Source: Daphnia pulex
Taxonomy: Eukaryota; Arthropoda; Branchiopoda; Diplostraca; Daphniidae
NCBI RefSeq assembly: GCF_021134715.1
Contig: NC_060018.1
Coordinates: forward strand, 11,859,501 to 11,923,500
Length of the DNA: 64,000 bases
Direction: 5' to 3'
Part shown: piece by piece, positions 13,006-24,848 of the stretch
Position numbering within the stretch: the first letter of the stretch is position 1
How the letters are laid out: each line of letters starts with the position of its first letter
Notes under the pieces: model-generated
What the model was told of the DNA's origin: nothing
Database searches by the model: none
The model's input: only the letters and a program-made list of their open reading frames with translations
Position numbers and translations under genes: made by a program

Positions 13006-14786
13006 ATGGTGAAATCAGCGTCGATTTTGTTTCTAATTGTGATGGCCTCGACCAGCGTTATTATTGAAGGATCCCGTATCCTCATATCGGCCCCGTTTGG
13101 CACGAAAAGCCACAAGAACATGTACGTGCCGTTGGTGAGAGAGCTGGTGAGTCGAGGACATGACATCACCGTCGTCACCAATTATTTCACCGCCGAATTT
13201 TCCCAGCTGGATGGTAATAACGTTCGCGAAATCGTCCTCGACCAATTAACCGTCGACATGTCCCAGTATCCCAACGCCTTCGACAGTTTACTTTCATCGT
13301 CCAATCATTGGTGGAACCTGGGCTTTTCTCACCTGCTGCTTCTCAGCATGTTCAGGTACACCCGCCAGGTTACCGAGGCCCTTTACGGCGACGCCAGAGT
13401 CCAGCAGATGATGGCCAACGATCAATTCGATCTGGTGATCGCCTCACAGGTACTGAGCACGGCCAGCGCTCCGCTGGCCTGGCACTTTCAAGCGCCGCTG
13501 ATTGTGACCAGTCCCAACACTCTTTTCGCGGGCATGGCCACCGTGCTGGGCGATGATGAGCACACGAGTTACGTGCCGTTCGTCTTCACTCGCTACACCG
13601 ATCAGATGAATCTGGCACAGAGAACCATCAACACCGTAGTCACGAAAATGTGCACGTTCTTACAGCAATTGTACGAAGAATTGACGATCCCGGCCATCGT
13701 CAAGGAGACGGGCGGCATCACGGGCTGCCCGCCCGTTCAGAACATCATTAGAAATGTGACAATGGTCTTCACTAATAGCCACCCGAGTTTCACTTATCCA
13801 AGATCTCTGCCGCCGCAAGTCGTCGAAGTGGGCGGACTCCATTGCCGGCCGGCCCAGGCTCTGCCCAGCCATTTGGAGACTTTCTTATCATCGGGACGAT
13901 CGGACGACGGCGGCGGTTTCTTGCTCTTCAGCGTGGGCAGCCTACAGCGAATGGAAGACATGCCCGAACGGGTTATCCAGTCGTTCATCGGGACCTTCGC
14001 ACGTTTGCCCGGCGTGCGGGTCGTTTGGCAATGGAAGGGCAAAAGGAGGACAGATTTACCTTCAAACGTTTTGGCCATTCCTTGGTTGCCGCAACAAGAT
14101 CTTTTAGGTAATACAATAATCTGAAAATTATAGGAACATTTCATTTTTAATCGGTATTCATTTAATTTAATTGACAGGACATTCTGGCTGTCGGGGTTTT
14201 ATCACTCACGGAGGACTCAACAGTTTACAGGAAGCCATTTTTCACGGTGTACCCGTACTGGGATTGCCTTTCGGCATTGATCAGTATTTAAATTTAGCTC
14301 GGGCCGTGAATGACGGTTACGCATTGCAGCTTGAATGGAGGGATATCGACGAAAGTACCTTGAGCGCAGCCATTGAGAAGTTGCTGTTTAATCGCAGGTA
14401 TTATTTATTACGCAACGATTTCCGCTGAAAGCCTTGGACTATGTATAATTTTGTTTTTATCGTTTTTCGTTCGTGAATTTTTGTGCAGCTTTTCGATCGC
14501 TGCGAAAAGATTGTCCGGCCTTTTGCGTGATCAATTACAGTCGCCGTTAGAACGTGCCGTTTTCTGGACCGAGTACGTGATTCGTCATAATGGATCGATG
14601 GACCACTTGCGATTGGGATCCCGCAAATTGGCACCTTACCAGCGTTCGCTGATTGATGTGTACCTCGTGTTAGTTCTGATCGCCAGTCTTCCACTCTGGC
14701 TCGTTTTCTTGTGTTTGCGTTGCTGCTGGTCTACTAATAAAACCAAGGCGGCAACTGCAATGTCAAAGAAAAGCAAGCAAGAGTAG
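13006..14786 (+). CDS. UDP-glycosyltransferase, copy 3
   Basis: Exons 13006-14107, 14178-14397 and 14489-14786 give 539 aa. I chose the ATG at 13006 because it directly precedes a hydrophobic signal peptide; the frame is open further upstream but has no earlier ATG. GTKSHKNMYVPL carries the expected catalytic His (H36). The donor signature is THGGLNSLQEA, then GLPFGIDQ. A C-terminal transmembrane segment and a lysine-rich tail (KKSKQE) follow. It is slightly longer than its neighbours because of an inserted Asn/Gly stretch near the ADGN-type region and a Ser/Gly/Asp loop before the donor domain (SSGRSDDGGG). The intron positions match copies 1 and 2. It has the same predicted ER-lumen glycosyl transfer role. 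Confidence 0.92.
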
Positions 14787-14846
14787 TAGAACCTAGATTT
14801 TAAGAGTCAAGTTTTCCAGGAACTTGTATAAATTGCTTGAGCAATG

Positions 14847-14852
14847 AATAAA
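14847..14852 (+). terminator. Polyadenylation signal of UGT copy 3
   Basis: AATAAA lies 61 bp after the stop codon of the third UGT. Confidence 0.6.
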
Positions 14853-15398
14853 TTTATTCCTTCTTTTTCACGAAGCAAAGTGTTTCAACATGAACAATTT
14901 AACAGATAAGAAAATTCTTACAACATTTTGACGTCGATTTGACGTTCGTTTTCCCCAGCTCAGATCTTTGTCACTACTTAACAAGTGATACTCTAGAGAC
15001 ATTTATTTTAGTTTTAAAGATATTGCGTATCAAATTTTTATACTGTTAAAGAAGTAGGATTGTACTTATTTGTTGAATTATCTTAAACGACAGAAGATTT
15101 ATGAAGCGACAAACACACAAAACTCAACTTTCAAATATTTATAGATGTTTAGCAAATATTTGCATACTAATCCGTGAGATATAAACATAATAGCAAATAG
15201 CGTAGATACCAACTAGTTTCGATTTCGATTGATTTTGTAAAGATTTTGAGTTTCAAAAAGGCCGGTCGACGTTCTACCGTCGTGGCGTCGTCTGCTAGTA
15301 GTCTGTAGCCTGTCAATAAAAATCTGGTTCTTTAGTAACTGCTGGCTGGTATCAAATAAACTCTTCTAGAACACTCGGTTACCTGAAAGTTCATCATC
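14853..15398. other. Intergenic and 5' region of FKBP8
   Basis: 546 bp between the UGT poly(A) signal and the FKBP8 ATG. No coding signal. The segment near 15260-15310 is unusually CG-rich for this region and may hold the FKBP8 promoter. Confidence 0.35.
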
Positions 15399-17104
15399 AT
15401 GGAAGAGTCTACTGAAACCAAAGAAACTGTCCAAGAGATTGTTACACCCGAAGGTTTGTTTCAACTATTGAAATATTTCAAGAATAGTTTCCTTCAATTT
15501 CAAGTCACGTATTTTCGGTTCGTTTGGTTGGCTGACGTTGCTTACGCATTCAGGTCAGGTTAGTGAGGATACCAAAGAGCATGAAGACAGCCAAAAAATT
15601 AAAGTTCCAGACCCGAGCATTGATGAAGAGGCTGGAAAGATGCAACCTTTGGAAACTCCAGACAAGGATAATATCGAAGACACAACATTGATTGAAGGGG
15701 CCTGGGCTGATATTTTGGGCAGTGGTCAGTTGAAAAAGAAGGTGAATTTAGCTTAAATGCATGATCTTTGTATATGTTTATCATCAATTACAGTAAGTGA
15801 TGACAAACTCATTTTGTTCATCAATTACAGACCGTCAAAAAGGGAATACCAAACACCAGACCAACAACCAATGAAATATGCACAATTAAAATCTCTGGCC
15901 AACTTGTAGATGGTAAAGCTGTTGATGTTCAAGAAAAGTTCTCTTTCCAACTTGGAGACTTGGAGGTATAAAGTTTAGCATTAATTTAAACTGTAAATGT
16001 GTGACAATAATTGAGAGAGAAAGCAGAGTATATATTTTACTGATTCATATGCTTTCAATCCAGGTTATTCAAGGCATCGATCTCATCGTTGCATTGATGG
16101 ACTGTCACGAAATCAGTCAAGTGGAGGTTCAGCCACGTTTTGCTTATGGAAGTCTCGGAAATGGCAAAGATATTCCACCGGAGGCCACCATTCTTTACAC
16201 AATTGAACTGCTAGAGGTATCTAAAGAAACAGATTTAGAATTGGTCAACATCGACGAAAGACTCCGGATAGGGTAAGCACCGTCAAATATATTCCGAGCG
16301 AGCAATACGGTGAATTCCAACATGTATATTACTTGCAGAAACGCTAAACGCGAACGTGGCAACTGGTGGTACAGCAGAGGAGATTTCACGTCATCTATTC
16401 AGTGTTATCGGAGAGCCTTGGATTATCTCGACACAGAAAATGAAACAGAAACGGTACAAATTTGGCTTCTTAACGTTATTTGGGATTTGCATAGATTGTT
16501 CTTCTTTCAATAGGATTCTCCAGAGAAATTGCAAGAGATCTTGGATGACCGGCTAAAAGTCTACAATAACATGGCAGCAGCACAAATGAAAATCGAGGCC
16601 TACGATGCAGCTCTGAAATCAGTGGACAATGTTTTGAGATGCCAGAAAGACAATGTGAAGGCAATCTACCGCAAATCCAAGGTTTGTGCACCGTTTTTAT
16701 TCTAAAAAATCAACCGCTATTTATTTGTCTGACATTTTTCAAACAGATTGTTACGGCCATGGGTAAAATGGGCGAAGGAATAGCACTGTTGGAGAGGGCT
16801 TTACATCTCGATCCATCCACCAAAATCGTCCAGCAAGATTTAATGCGCCTGCAAGCCAAGCAGAAATTGGAAGTTCAGAAGGAGAAGTCTTTATACAAGA
16901 AAATGTTCAATCTGAATTCTACACCAGCACCCACCACTTCGCAAGGAAAGCCCAAAGTTAAGCTGACGGTCAGTTGAAATGGGAGGCTTTTTCTCTTTTT
17001 CAAATTAATTAATTTACATTTAAAAGGTGCCATGGACATTGATGATCGGTGCAGTGACTGCAGTCGTTGCCAGCTACGTTACATACCGTTTCAAACTCTT
17101 CTAA
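15399..17104 (+). CDS. Fkbp8: FKBP8-like membrane-anchored immunophilin
   Basis: Eight exons join in frame to 389 aa: 15399-15453, 15554-15741, 15831-15965, 16064-16272, 16339-16453, 16514-16681, 16747-16968 and 17027-17104. An acidic N-terminus is followed by an FKBP-type domain (about 90-200) with [13 protein letters not shown] and [20 protein letters not shown] region (about 210-345) contains [18 protein letters not shown] and [12 protein letters not shown]. The C-terminal anchor is [19 protein letters not shown]. The ending of the TPR region (LYKKMF) and the tail anchor match vertebrate FKBP8, which sits on the mitochondrial outer membrane and ER, binds Bcl-2 and Hsp90, and promotes mitophagy. 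The membrane site here is inferred from the tail. The gene is convergent with the MOV10L1-like helicase, with 283 bp between stop codons. Confidence 0.92.
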
Positions 17105-17290
17105 AATATTTGTTGGTGGTTCGTGTGTAAGCTGCTGATCAAATATGAAGTTGCTTTGGAAAATTTCAAGGCCTATCGACCGGTTTAAGTTAAAAAAAAA
17201 AAAATTATTCGTCATCAGTTTGAATGGAATCATTCCCTTATCTTGTTCGTAACTTTAAGTGGCCGCAATCATTTCTTTTTGCGAAAAAGT

Positions 17291-17296
17291 AATAAA
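17291..17296 (+). terminator. Polyadenylation signal of FKBP8
   Basis: AATAAA lies 187 bp after the FKBP8 stop and 92 bp before the stop of the convergent helicase gene. Confidence 0.5.
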
Positions 17297-17387
17297 TGCC
17301 TTCCTTAAAACGCTTTAGAAACCCTTAAATTGATGAAAATATTCCTTGTATTGTATTTCTTATTACACACACAATAATGTTTGATCA

Positions 17388-20300
17388 TTACAAATCAGGT
17401 AAATCACAGCCGGTGTAAGCGCCTAGTTGAGCACAGTGTTTGAGGAATGGACCCCAATGTTCATCGTGGACAAGTAAATGTGGATTTCCGATGACAATCA
17501 ACAGAGATTTAGCACGAGTGACAGTGACATTGAATCGCTTGGGACTGCGGAGGAATCCCAAATGCTGGATGACGTCTTGATCGACGTAATACTCGTGTGA
17601 GCGAACGGTACTCACGATAATGACGTCCCTCTCTTGGCCTTGGAACTCTTCGACAGAGCCCACTTTGAACGGGACTAGATCGTTGGACTTGATGAAACTG
17701 CGGATCTTTTCAACCTGTTTGCGATAGGGTGTGATGACACCGACGTTGATTGGATCCACCTTGGCGTTGAGGAGCAGCTGCAAGTAGCGGATGACGTGGT
17801 AGACCTCAGCCGGATTGCACCAAGAGGGACTGTCAGTTTCCTGATAGTTTTCACCGCGGATGCCGTGGAAGAGCAGAGGAATTCCAGGTTTGGGCAACCA
17901 ACTGAAATGGGCCATCTTTTCGGCCGTCTCCACTGGTGCACAGGACACGAGCTCATTTTCATAAAACATCAAAGAAGGCAAAGTTAGGAGCGAAGGATGA
18001 GACCGATAATTGCGGACAAGCTTCGTCAGTAGATTGGGGTTGTAGTGGCCACTGTCGGCGAACGATTTGCTGCGCGAGTAGAGCGGATTGTTCGACAATC
18101 GTTCCAGCAAGGAAAGGCTTAATCCATAGGAAGAAGAATGCTGACTCATTAACACAGGTCCCAGCTGCTTAGGATCTCCGGCTAGAATGATCTGTCCCGG
18201 ATTGGAATCGCAGCGAATCAGGCCGACCGAGACTAGAGTTTCCGGCTCAGTGGCCTGTCCAGCTTCGTCGATAAAGAGGTGAGTGAAATGTCCGATCTGA
18301 AGGCACATGGTGTAAACCTTTCCTGACGTAGTGCACGTCGTGACTAGAATGCGGTGGCGAATAGCCTTTTGAAGTTCGTCGCACGTCATACAGTACTGCT
18401 GTATGGCTTCAGACATTGTGTCCATATTACGGCTGAAGGCGTTCAAACGGACCAATTCACCGACGCTGACTCGGCCGCTTTCGTGTAACCGATGAGCAAT
18501 CAAATCCGCAGAGCTATTGGATGGTGTGGCAACGAGAATGCGGCTGCGTGGGCACAACAAAAATACTTGTAAGATTGCCTCGACCACCGTCACCGTCTTG
18601 CCTGTGCCCGGCGGACCGTAAATGATGTAAGGAATGGGACGATGGACACCCTCCAGAATGCGGAGGACAGCCCGTCGTTGCTCGCGATTTAAACAAGGAT
18701 TAACCCAGTCAATTTGATCTTCTTCCGATTTCTTTTGGAACAGACGATCAGCAACGGAACTCGTCTTGCGCAACTTGAACTGCGGCGGGCGAACTTCGGG
18801 ATCGTTGGGAAACAGAATTTTGAATCCAGGGTGTTTGGCCGACGTTTCGACTGCCGTGTGGTAGCGCCGCATCGTCGTCCGACTGAACACGAAGCGGACG
18901 GCGTAGTCTTCCCCGTCGTATTTTTGATGAAAGTCTGGATGGAACTGGATGAGTGCTTCTGATTTCAATGTTTTGTGGACAAATCCTTCGTAACACAAGC
19001 CTCCTCCTCCCCATGGATTTGAGAGTATTACTCCATCACCTAAACGAAAATAAATTTCATTGGCATGCAGTCACAAGCGTATCATAGAAATTGTTAACTC
19101 ACCTGCAACAAGTGATGGTCTTTTTTCTGACAATCCAATGACTTCTAGGGCCAAGTAAGGACCCATTGGTTTCAGTGAAGCCCTGTCAATGTCGTAATCG
19201 CGCAAGCGCGTGGTCGTTTCGATTTCTTCCAGATGCAAAAGTGTCTGGAACTTGATGCAGTAGTTCTTTGGCTGTAAAATATCACCCAACGACGTATTGC
19301 TCGCAACCAAATCAGTTTTCTGCTGAACCGCTTGCCATAAAGAGCGCGGAACTGGATACTCGGCCAATCGCAGGGTTGTAAATGGCGGAGGCTTGAAGGG
19401 CCGGATTCCTTTCATCACCCAATTAGAGTCTCGATGTGATTCGTCCTCCATCACTTGTCGACGACTGATTGACTGCCGCTGTTTGAAGCGCGTTAGAAAT
19501 GGAACCGCCGAATTTTCGCCAGCAACATTTTCTATTCCTCGGACCTCTGCACTCACGGTTCGTTCAACGATGAATTTCCCAAAGTCCAATTCCAACACGT
19601 CATCCATTTTCCCCATAGTAGTGGCCCTGAAAATAAAAATATGGATTGAATTAATTCATAAAACGACTGAAAAAGGAGTTATTTATGTAGTACTTGAAGA
19701 ATATCTCAATGTAGACTTTTCCATTGACAGGTACGATGACGGGGAAACTTTGATTGCATATTTCGAAATTGCTTCGCGTGTTGAGGAATTTAGCGTTTAA
19801 CAATGTGTGCTCGAACAAGTCGACGTTCATTACTTCAATGCGAATTTCCTTTTGAGTTGCTATTTCCATGGAACCGAAATTTGTTTCTTTGTCGATAGCG
19901 ATTTCACGAGCTTCTTTGAGAATTCGAGTTGAAGATAAATCGTTATTTCGTGTTGAACGTCCACAATTGGAGGTAGGGACTACAGAAATGGCACGCCACA
20001 TGAAATCTTCACCACCAGCGTTGCTCTCAATAGCGGTTACGTGAACGAAATCTTTCAAACTGGGTTTGTACCTAAAAAATAATTGGTTTGTTAAAGAAAT
20101 AATAATTTTGAATAATCAAAAGAGATTTATTACCCGTTCATGCATACTGCCACATTAAAAAAAATGTCATTATCAATAATTCCTTTGTCTTCTTGAAAGA
20201 TATTGATTCTGCCTTCAAATTTCCATTTTCTCAAAGGCTCAGCGCTTGTGCATTTTGGCTTTTTTTCAGTTTCTTCAGGATCAAAAAGAATCTTCAGCGT

Positions 20301-20846
20301 AATCCAGTCTCCAACAACATAGATAATGCCATCAACATTACTTTGAGAGAGTTCAAATTCCCCATTGTTGATGATAACTTTACTAGAAACACTTGTGACT
20401 TGCCCAACAACTGTTTTAGACTGGAGGTGTTCAGCAGACTGATCAGTGCATCCACCATTGTGAAAATGCTGCACTTCTTGTGTGTCGTAAAGATCTTCAT
20501 TATCTTTTCTATTCTTCCAGCTATTAGTTCTTTCAACCATTTCCACTCTTTCTACCCTCCATGCATCATCTTTCTCACAGCGTCTCTTCACCACAGCAAC
20601 AATGAAGTCATTCAGGCGAAGCTTCTTTCCACCGGGAATGGGAACTGACAAATCCATGTAAACATCATGATTGATTATTGCTAAAGTTTGGTTCTCTCGC
20701 AACGTGGTCACAGTGCCACTAATTCTCTCCGTTTCATAGTGAGATCCATCATCCTCAAACAGAACTTCTAGCAAGTCTTCACTAAAGCCAGGGTCAGTTT
20801 CATAGGGAACCAAAGATTGGAGTATATCCCAAAATTGTTGAAACAT
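17388..20846 (-). CDS. Mov10l1: MOV10L1/Armitage-like RNA helicase (SF1, UPF1-like)
   Basis: Exons 20134-20846, 19694-20071, 19103-19626 and 17388-19039 join in frame to 1088 aa, near the size of MOV10L1. The N-terminal part has repeated small beta-barrel-like segments (SGTVTTLRENQTLAIIN; VGQVTSVSSKVIIN) typical of MOV10L1 rather than MOV10. The helicase core shows Walker A GPPGTGKT (about residue 680), motif II DEAG, motif III AGDPKQLGPV, NYRSHPSL, motif V EEFQGQERDVIIVS, and motif VI NVTVTRAKSLLIVIGNP. The family unwinds piRNA precursors and loads them onto PIWI proteins in germ-cell perinuclear granules, silencing transposons. The start is the first ATG in frame. All key ATPase residues are present, so activity is expected. 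MOV10 itself is the alternative, but it lacks the long N-terminal region seen here. Confidence 0.92.
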
Positions 20847-21200
20847 CTTGATAAAAGTAAATTGAATCACCGAAAGCACAGGTCGATTAGCTTAACAGTT
20901 AACTATCCTCGTTGTTTTAAATACTCTATTTCAAAATTTCAAAACTGAGATTTCATTTGAATATTTGCATTGCAGTCTGACTTTTGAGTCTGATTTTTTG
21001 AGTCTGAGAAAATGTAAACATGTGCTTTTTAATAAGCCATCTAGTAGTAAAAAAAACTAAAACTCTTCTGTCATCTAGTGGTCACGGAAAGAACATATAA
21101 TTAATAAAAATAAATTCTATTATGTCACGCAAAGCAGTAGGAACCACGCTAATTAAACGTGCTAATACCAGTGCTGGTGTATGTGTGTAAAAGAATGATA
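20847..21200. other. Upstream region of the helicase gene
   Basis: AT-rich, no coding signal and no clear core-promoter motif. Confidence 0.3.
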
Positions 21201-21227
21201 GTCCGCAGCGTTAAGTCTAGGAAAAAT

Positions 21228-21990
21228 CTATTGCACCGTGGAGTCCACGGCGCTCTAATGTCAAAATATGCTATTGCGCCGTGGATACCAGGTGGCGCGG
21301 ACGAGCTAGTTCCAGCAGGGGTATGGAGAGGTCTCTCTATGCGTTCCAACTTTGTTATCGCAAATTTTTTTCACATGTACCATCGTAGGTAAATCTAATT
21401 TGCACTGGACAACCATTGGGCATCACATGTTGATTAAGTCTTATTTTAAGCCCTTTGCAGAAAGCGAACTTTGTGTTCCAAAATTAGCGGCATATGCCGC
21501 TAGCTAGCGTATACTAACATAAGTAACTGTAGTTGCTGGACATTTCAATGCAGGTCCGTTTTCTTTTTGAAGGTTAAAAGGGTCGACACTTATATACGAT
21601 TTGTTTTTAACTAGGTCGACCACAGCTGACATAATTGCTATTATGAGCAACCGCAGTAGGAGTGACTGTGTTAAAGCCACAAGGTGAATCTTGGGAGGCA
21701 GTATTGGGAGAGCATGCTTTACAGTCCTTATCCTATCAGTCCTTATCTATTGGATGTGCGAGTGTCGGCAATTACTTCATAAGGAGCACCAGCCTTACGA
21801 CACAGGGTTACTTTAGTTAAACGTGACGGTGTGTGTGCTAAACTCTACGGTGCAATAGCATATTTTGACATTAGAGCGCCGTGGATCCACGGTGCAATAG
21901 CACAAAGTGACATTAGAGCGCCGTGGATCCACGGTGCAATAGCACTATGTGACACTAGAGGGCCGTGGACTCCACGGTGCAATAGGCGCA
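21228..21990. repeat. 42-bp palindromic minisatellite in inverted blocks
   Basis: On the right (21841-21990) a 42-bp unit starts at 21867, 21909 and 21951. Each unit has a perfect or near-perfect palindromic core CCGTGGATCCACGG followed by TGCAATAG and TGACATTAGAG. On the left (21228-21300) the same unit occurs in reverse orientation. The two blocks are about 540 bp apart and could pair. Short open frames across it are by-products of the repeat. Confidence 0.8.
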
Positions 21991-22068
21991 ACCAGTCTAA
22001 GTATGCCAAGAAGAGGTTACGCTCGTCTTCGCACGGCCAGTGTTTGCTGAGTAGTTGTCTCGCCAACG

Positions 22069-22316
22069 TTATGCTTAGAAAAAAAACTATTTTACGTACA
22101 TTTAACCACTCTCCTATCAGAAGAAAGTCTCCTAATGTAAATAATTGATACAAATAGTCTTTATTCTAAATTAAGCACAATTGCAAGATCATTTTGTTCT
22201 TTAAAGACTTTGTATAAACCCTACGCTTTCCTGCGTTTTTTTTTTGTTTCTTGTGTTTCAGTCTTAAGGGTTGATAATCTGTGTGGGCATATGTATGTGA
22301 GAAGGTCTAATAACCC
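22069..22316 (+). repeat. 248-bp inverted repeat, left copy
   Basis: Nearly identical (one clear mismatch seen) to the reverse complement of 24559-24807. The two copies enclose 2.24 kb containing the unknown gene copy at 22409-23762. No convincing target-site duplication is visible. In the opposite orientation it contains AATAAA and looks like a 3' UTR. Confidence 0.85.
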
Positions 22317-22408
22317 CCACCCCTACGTTAAATAAATAAGAAAATTCCCAAAGTCGGTTTCATTAGCATTTATTATTGGCTGAAGTAAGGAAAATTACAA
22401 GCGGGTAC

Positions 22409-23762
22409 TCATTTTTTCTTTTGAACTCTGACTTTGCGTCTGTTTATATTGCGCAGAACGCGAGATGAACCCTCTAATAAGGAATTTTATTAAAATTTAT
22501 TAGGAATATATTTGTTTAATTAAAATACCTTTAGCCATTCCGGTGATGTACCCATCGATATTGGCTTTAGTGCTGTCAGGATAATTTTGCTTTGTTTTGA
22601 TTTCCTCGGCCCGCTCCAACATTTTTTTTTTTATTGAACATTGTAAAGTTCTGCTCTACGCCAATTTTCTGGTTGTCGGCTTTTTTTATGTGGACTCCAT
22701 AAGACATAAAGTAGACATCAGATGGGTTGATGCCTCCTCTCTTCAATAGCCTTAGATTATGTATCTAAATGTGGAGAAAGATTGTTAGTGAATTACAATT
22801 TGGTTATTGTGAAATACACTTACATGGTTTGAGAGCTTGCCAGTTAGGTCTCCTGGAGAGTTGGACAAATAACCAAACTTGGCTGAGCGGTAGGTGTTGT
22901 AAAAAAAAACAGATTGGAAATGTCCGCTGCTGGTAGATGTAGTTTGTTTTCTTCGTTGCCAAGATGACCGTGCGAATCCACCAACGCTGACAAAGCGGAT
23001 CCTTGTATCCCGACTTCCGCAATCACATGAATTTCGTACTGTAACCCAGTTTCACGTCTTAATACATCTGCGATTTTTCTGTAAAATAAGAATTTTGTTA
23101 TTTAAGAAAAAAATAACTATATGCTGTAAGTTTACCTATTGTTTTCAATGATGGTCTCATTCAAGGCTTCGTACATAGAATTCGAAATGGTCATATGTGT
23201 CGAACTTCTACTTACTAAAACCACGAAAAAAATCGGACATGTTGACCGTAAGTAGATCAATTTAGGCAGTGTCCAATAGTGTTGGTTAAGAATATTTCCA
23301 CCAGTTTTAATGCATTTCTCGCAAAAATCGTGTTCAACATCAAGTGACTGCGACGAACCAAGATGAGCGGGATGTTGACATTGAATTCCGTGTGGTTCTT
23401 TGTAGTAATAAGTTTTGGGAATAACACCATTGGCCACCTCGAATTTGATAAATCCACTTTTCTTTTTGGGCATACAAGTTTCTTTTTGGCCCCCCCACTA
23501 CACAAAGACAAATTAAAAACAATATTCATTTCAACGACATGCAAGATACGGGCATAAAATTAACACAACGAGATGGGCATTTAACCATAAATTCAGATTG
23601 TTACTTACTGTGATAGTCAAAGCTGATTAGAAACGAATCAAGATCCGGGCAGTTGCTGTTCTTCAAGAGAATTGCTTTAAAATCAGAGTATTTCCAATTA
23701 TCTGGACCGTTTGGTTTTTTACACACAACACCTCTACGAAACTGTTTCATACGACTTTCCAT
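22409..23762 (-). pseudogene. Unknown gene family, copy 1 (five exons, frame breaks at homopolymers)
   Basis: Not a family I recognise. Exons by splice sites and homology to copy 2 (30810-32369): 23609-23762, 23136-23497, 22824-23078, 22529-22764 and 22409-22473. The first exon starts MESRMKQFRRGVV. The second has possible metal ligands (HGIQCQHPAHLGSS, then CEKCIKTGGN). The third has YEIHVIAEVGIQGSALSALV and KLHLPAADISNLF, and the fourth GGINPSDVYFMSYG. A basic tail (INRRKVRVQKKK) ends it. Three frame breaks sit at runs: seven C near 23490, nine A at 22901-22909, and eleven T near 22622. This could be true decay or sequencing error at homopolymers. It lies between the arms of the 248-bp inverted repeat. 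Confidence 0.6.
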
Positions 23763-24146
23763 TTTGATTACTTGCCTAAAACTAGGATTCTTTCAGTGTT
23801 CCCTTTTCCCTGCTTGCTTTTTGAATGTTCTAAACGCTTAGAACACCGCGGTTTTCTGTAGCCAATCACAGCTCTTCGAATTTTTATTATTAATGTAAAG
23901 GAAATTATAGAATAATCTACTATCATTAATGAAAAGAAAAAAATTTATTAAACAAGACGAAATTTTTCTGTATTTAATTCAGTTTATTATTCATCATATT
24001 ACAAAACATTTAAACGAAACATAAACAAATTCAAATTTAGCAACAAAAAACACTAGCGCTAATGACGGTAGCTTCCAGTACTACAAACGACATGTAAAAA
24101 AAGGGAAAAATTTCTGCGAAAGAAAACTCACGAAAATTTACATGCT

Positions 24147-24270
24147 TCAAAAATGTAGGGTGTTATTGCCAAATCTCGTTATTGTTTCTTTCGTTGCCGA
24201 ATTACTTGCATTTCCAAGATGTTGGATACTTTCATCTTCAACTTCTTCGTCTGCTAGTCGTGCATCAAGT
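24147..24270 (-). other. Possible orphan terminal exon
   Basis: A minus-strand open segment with an acceptor at its start and a stop at its end encodes an acidic stretch (LADEEVEDESIQHLGN). It lies upstream of unknown-gene copy 1 on the same strand. No upstream exon could be tied to it, so it may be a remnant. Confidence 0.25.
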
Positions 24271-24558
24271 CTATTCCACAAAAACCAACAATGCTGACAT
24301 GGTAAAACTTCACACTGGATGTATTAAGCGAAAAAATTCTACGTCATAGTTCTTAAAAAGGTATTTCTCAAGACAGTGTGTGGGAATCATTGCAATTTAC
24401 ATTTTCCTTATTTTTAGAATTCCTCAAGTTTGCCTTGTATCAGGAAGCTTGACGCCAGAAATGGCTTGAAGCTGAAGCAGAGCTCAAACGTCTCCACAAT
24501 CAGTTGAATGATGTCAACCAAAAGTTTGGCAAAGACGAAGAAAAACTTCGCTCGTCTC

Positions 24559-24807
24559 GGGGTTATTAGACCTTCTCACATACATATGCCCACACAGATT
24601 ATCAACCCTTAAGACTGAAACACAAGAAGCAAAAAAAAAACGCAGGAAAGCGTAGGGTTTATACAAAGTCTTTAAAGAACAAAATGATCTTGCAATTGTG
24701 CTTAATTTAGAATAAAGACTATTTGTATCAATTATTTACATTAGGAGACTTTCTTCTGATAGGAGAGTGGTTAAATGTACGTAAAATAGTTTTTTTTCTA
24801 AGCATAA
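24559..24807 (-). repeat. 248-bp inverted repeat, right copy
   Basis: Reverse complement of 22069-22316 with about 99% identity by eye. It contains AATAAA in plus orientation and a short A run. It interrupts the coiled-coil coding fragment around it. Confidence 0.85.
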
Positions 24808-24848
24808 TCGCACCCAAGCGCATCAAGGAAAAGTTGGAACGGTTCGTA

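Noticed and set aside
21831-22153. Overlapping open frames on both strands with HGAIA-type repeats
   Set aside because: They are translations of the 42-bp minisatellite, open on both strands because of its unit length.
22069-24807. Calling the whole interval a single transposon with 248-bp TIRs
   Set aside because: No target-site duplication seen, and a coding fragment seems to continue across the right repeat, so two separate insertions are equally possible.
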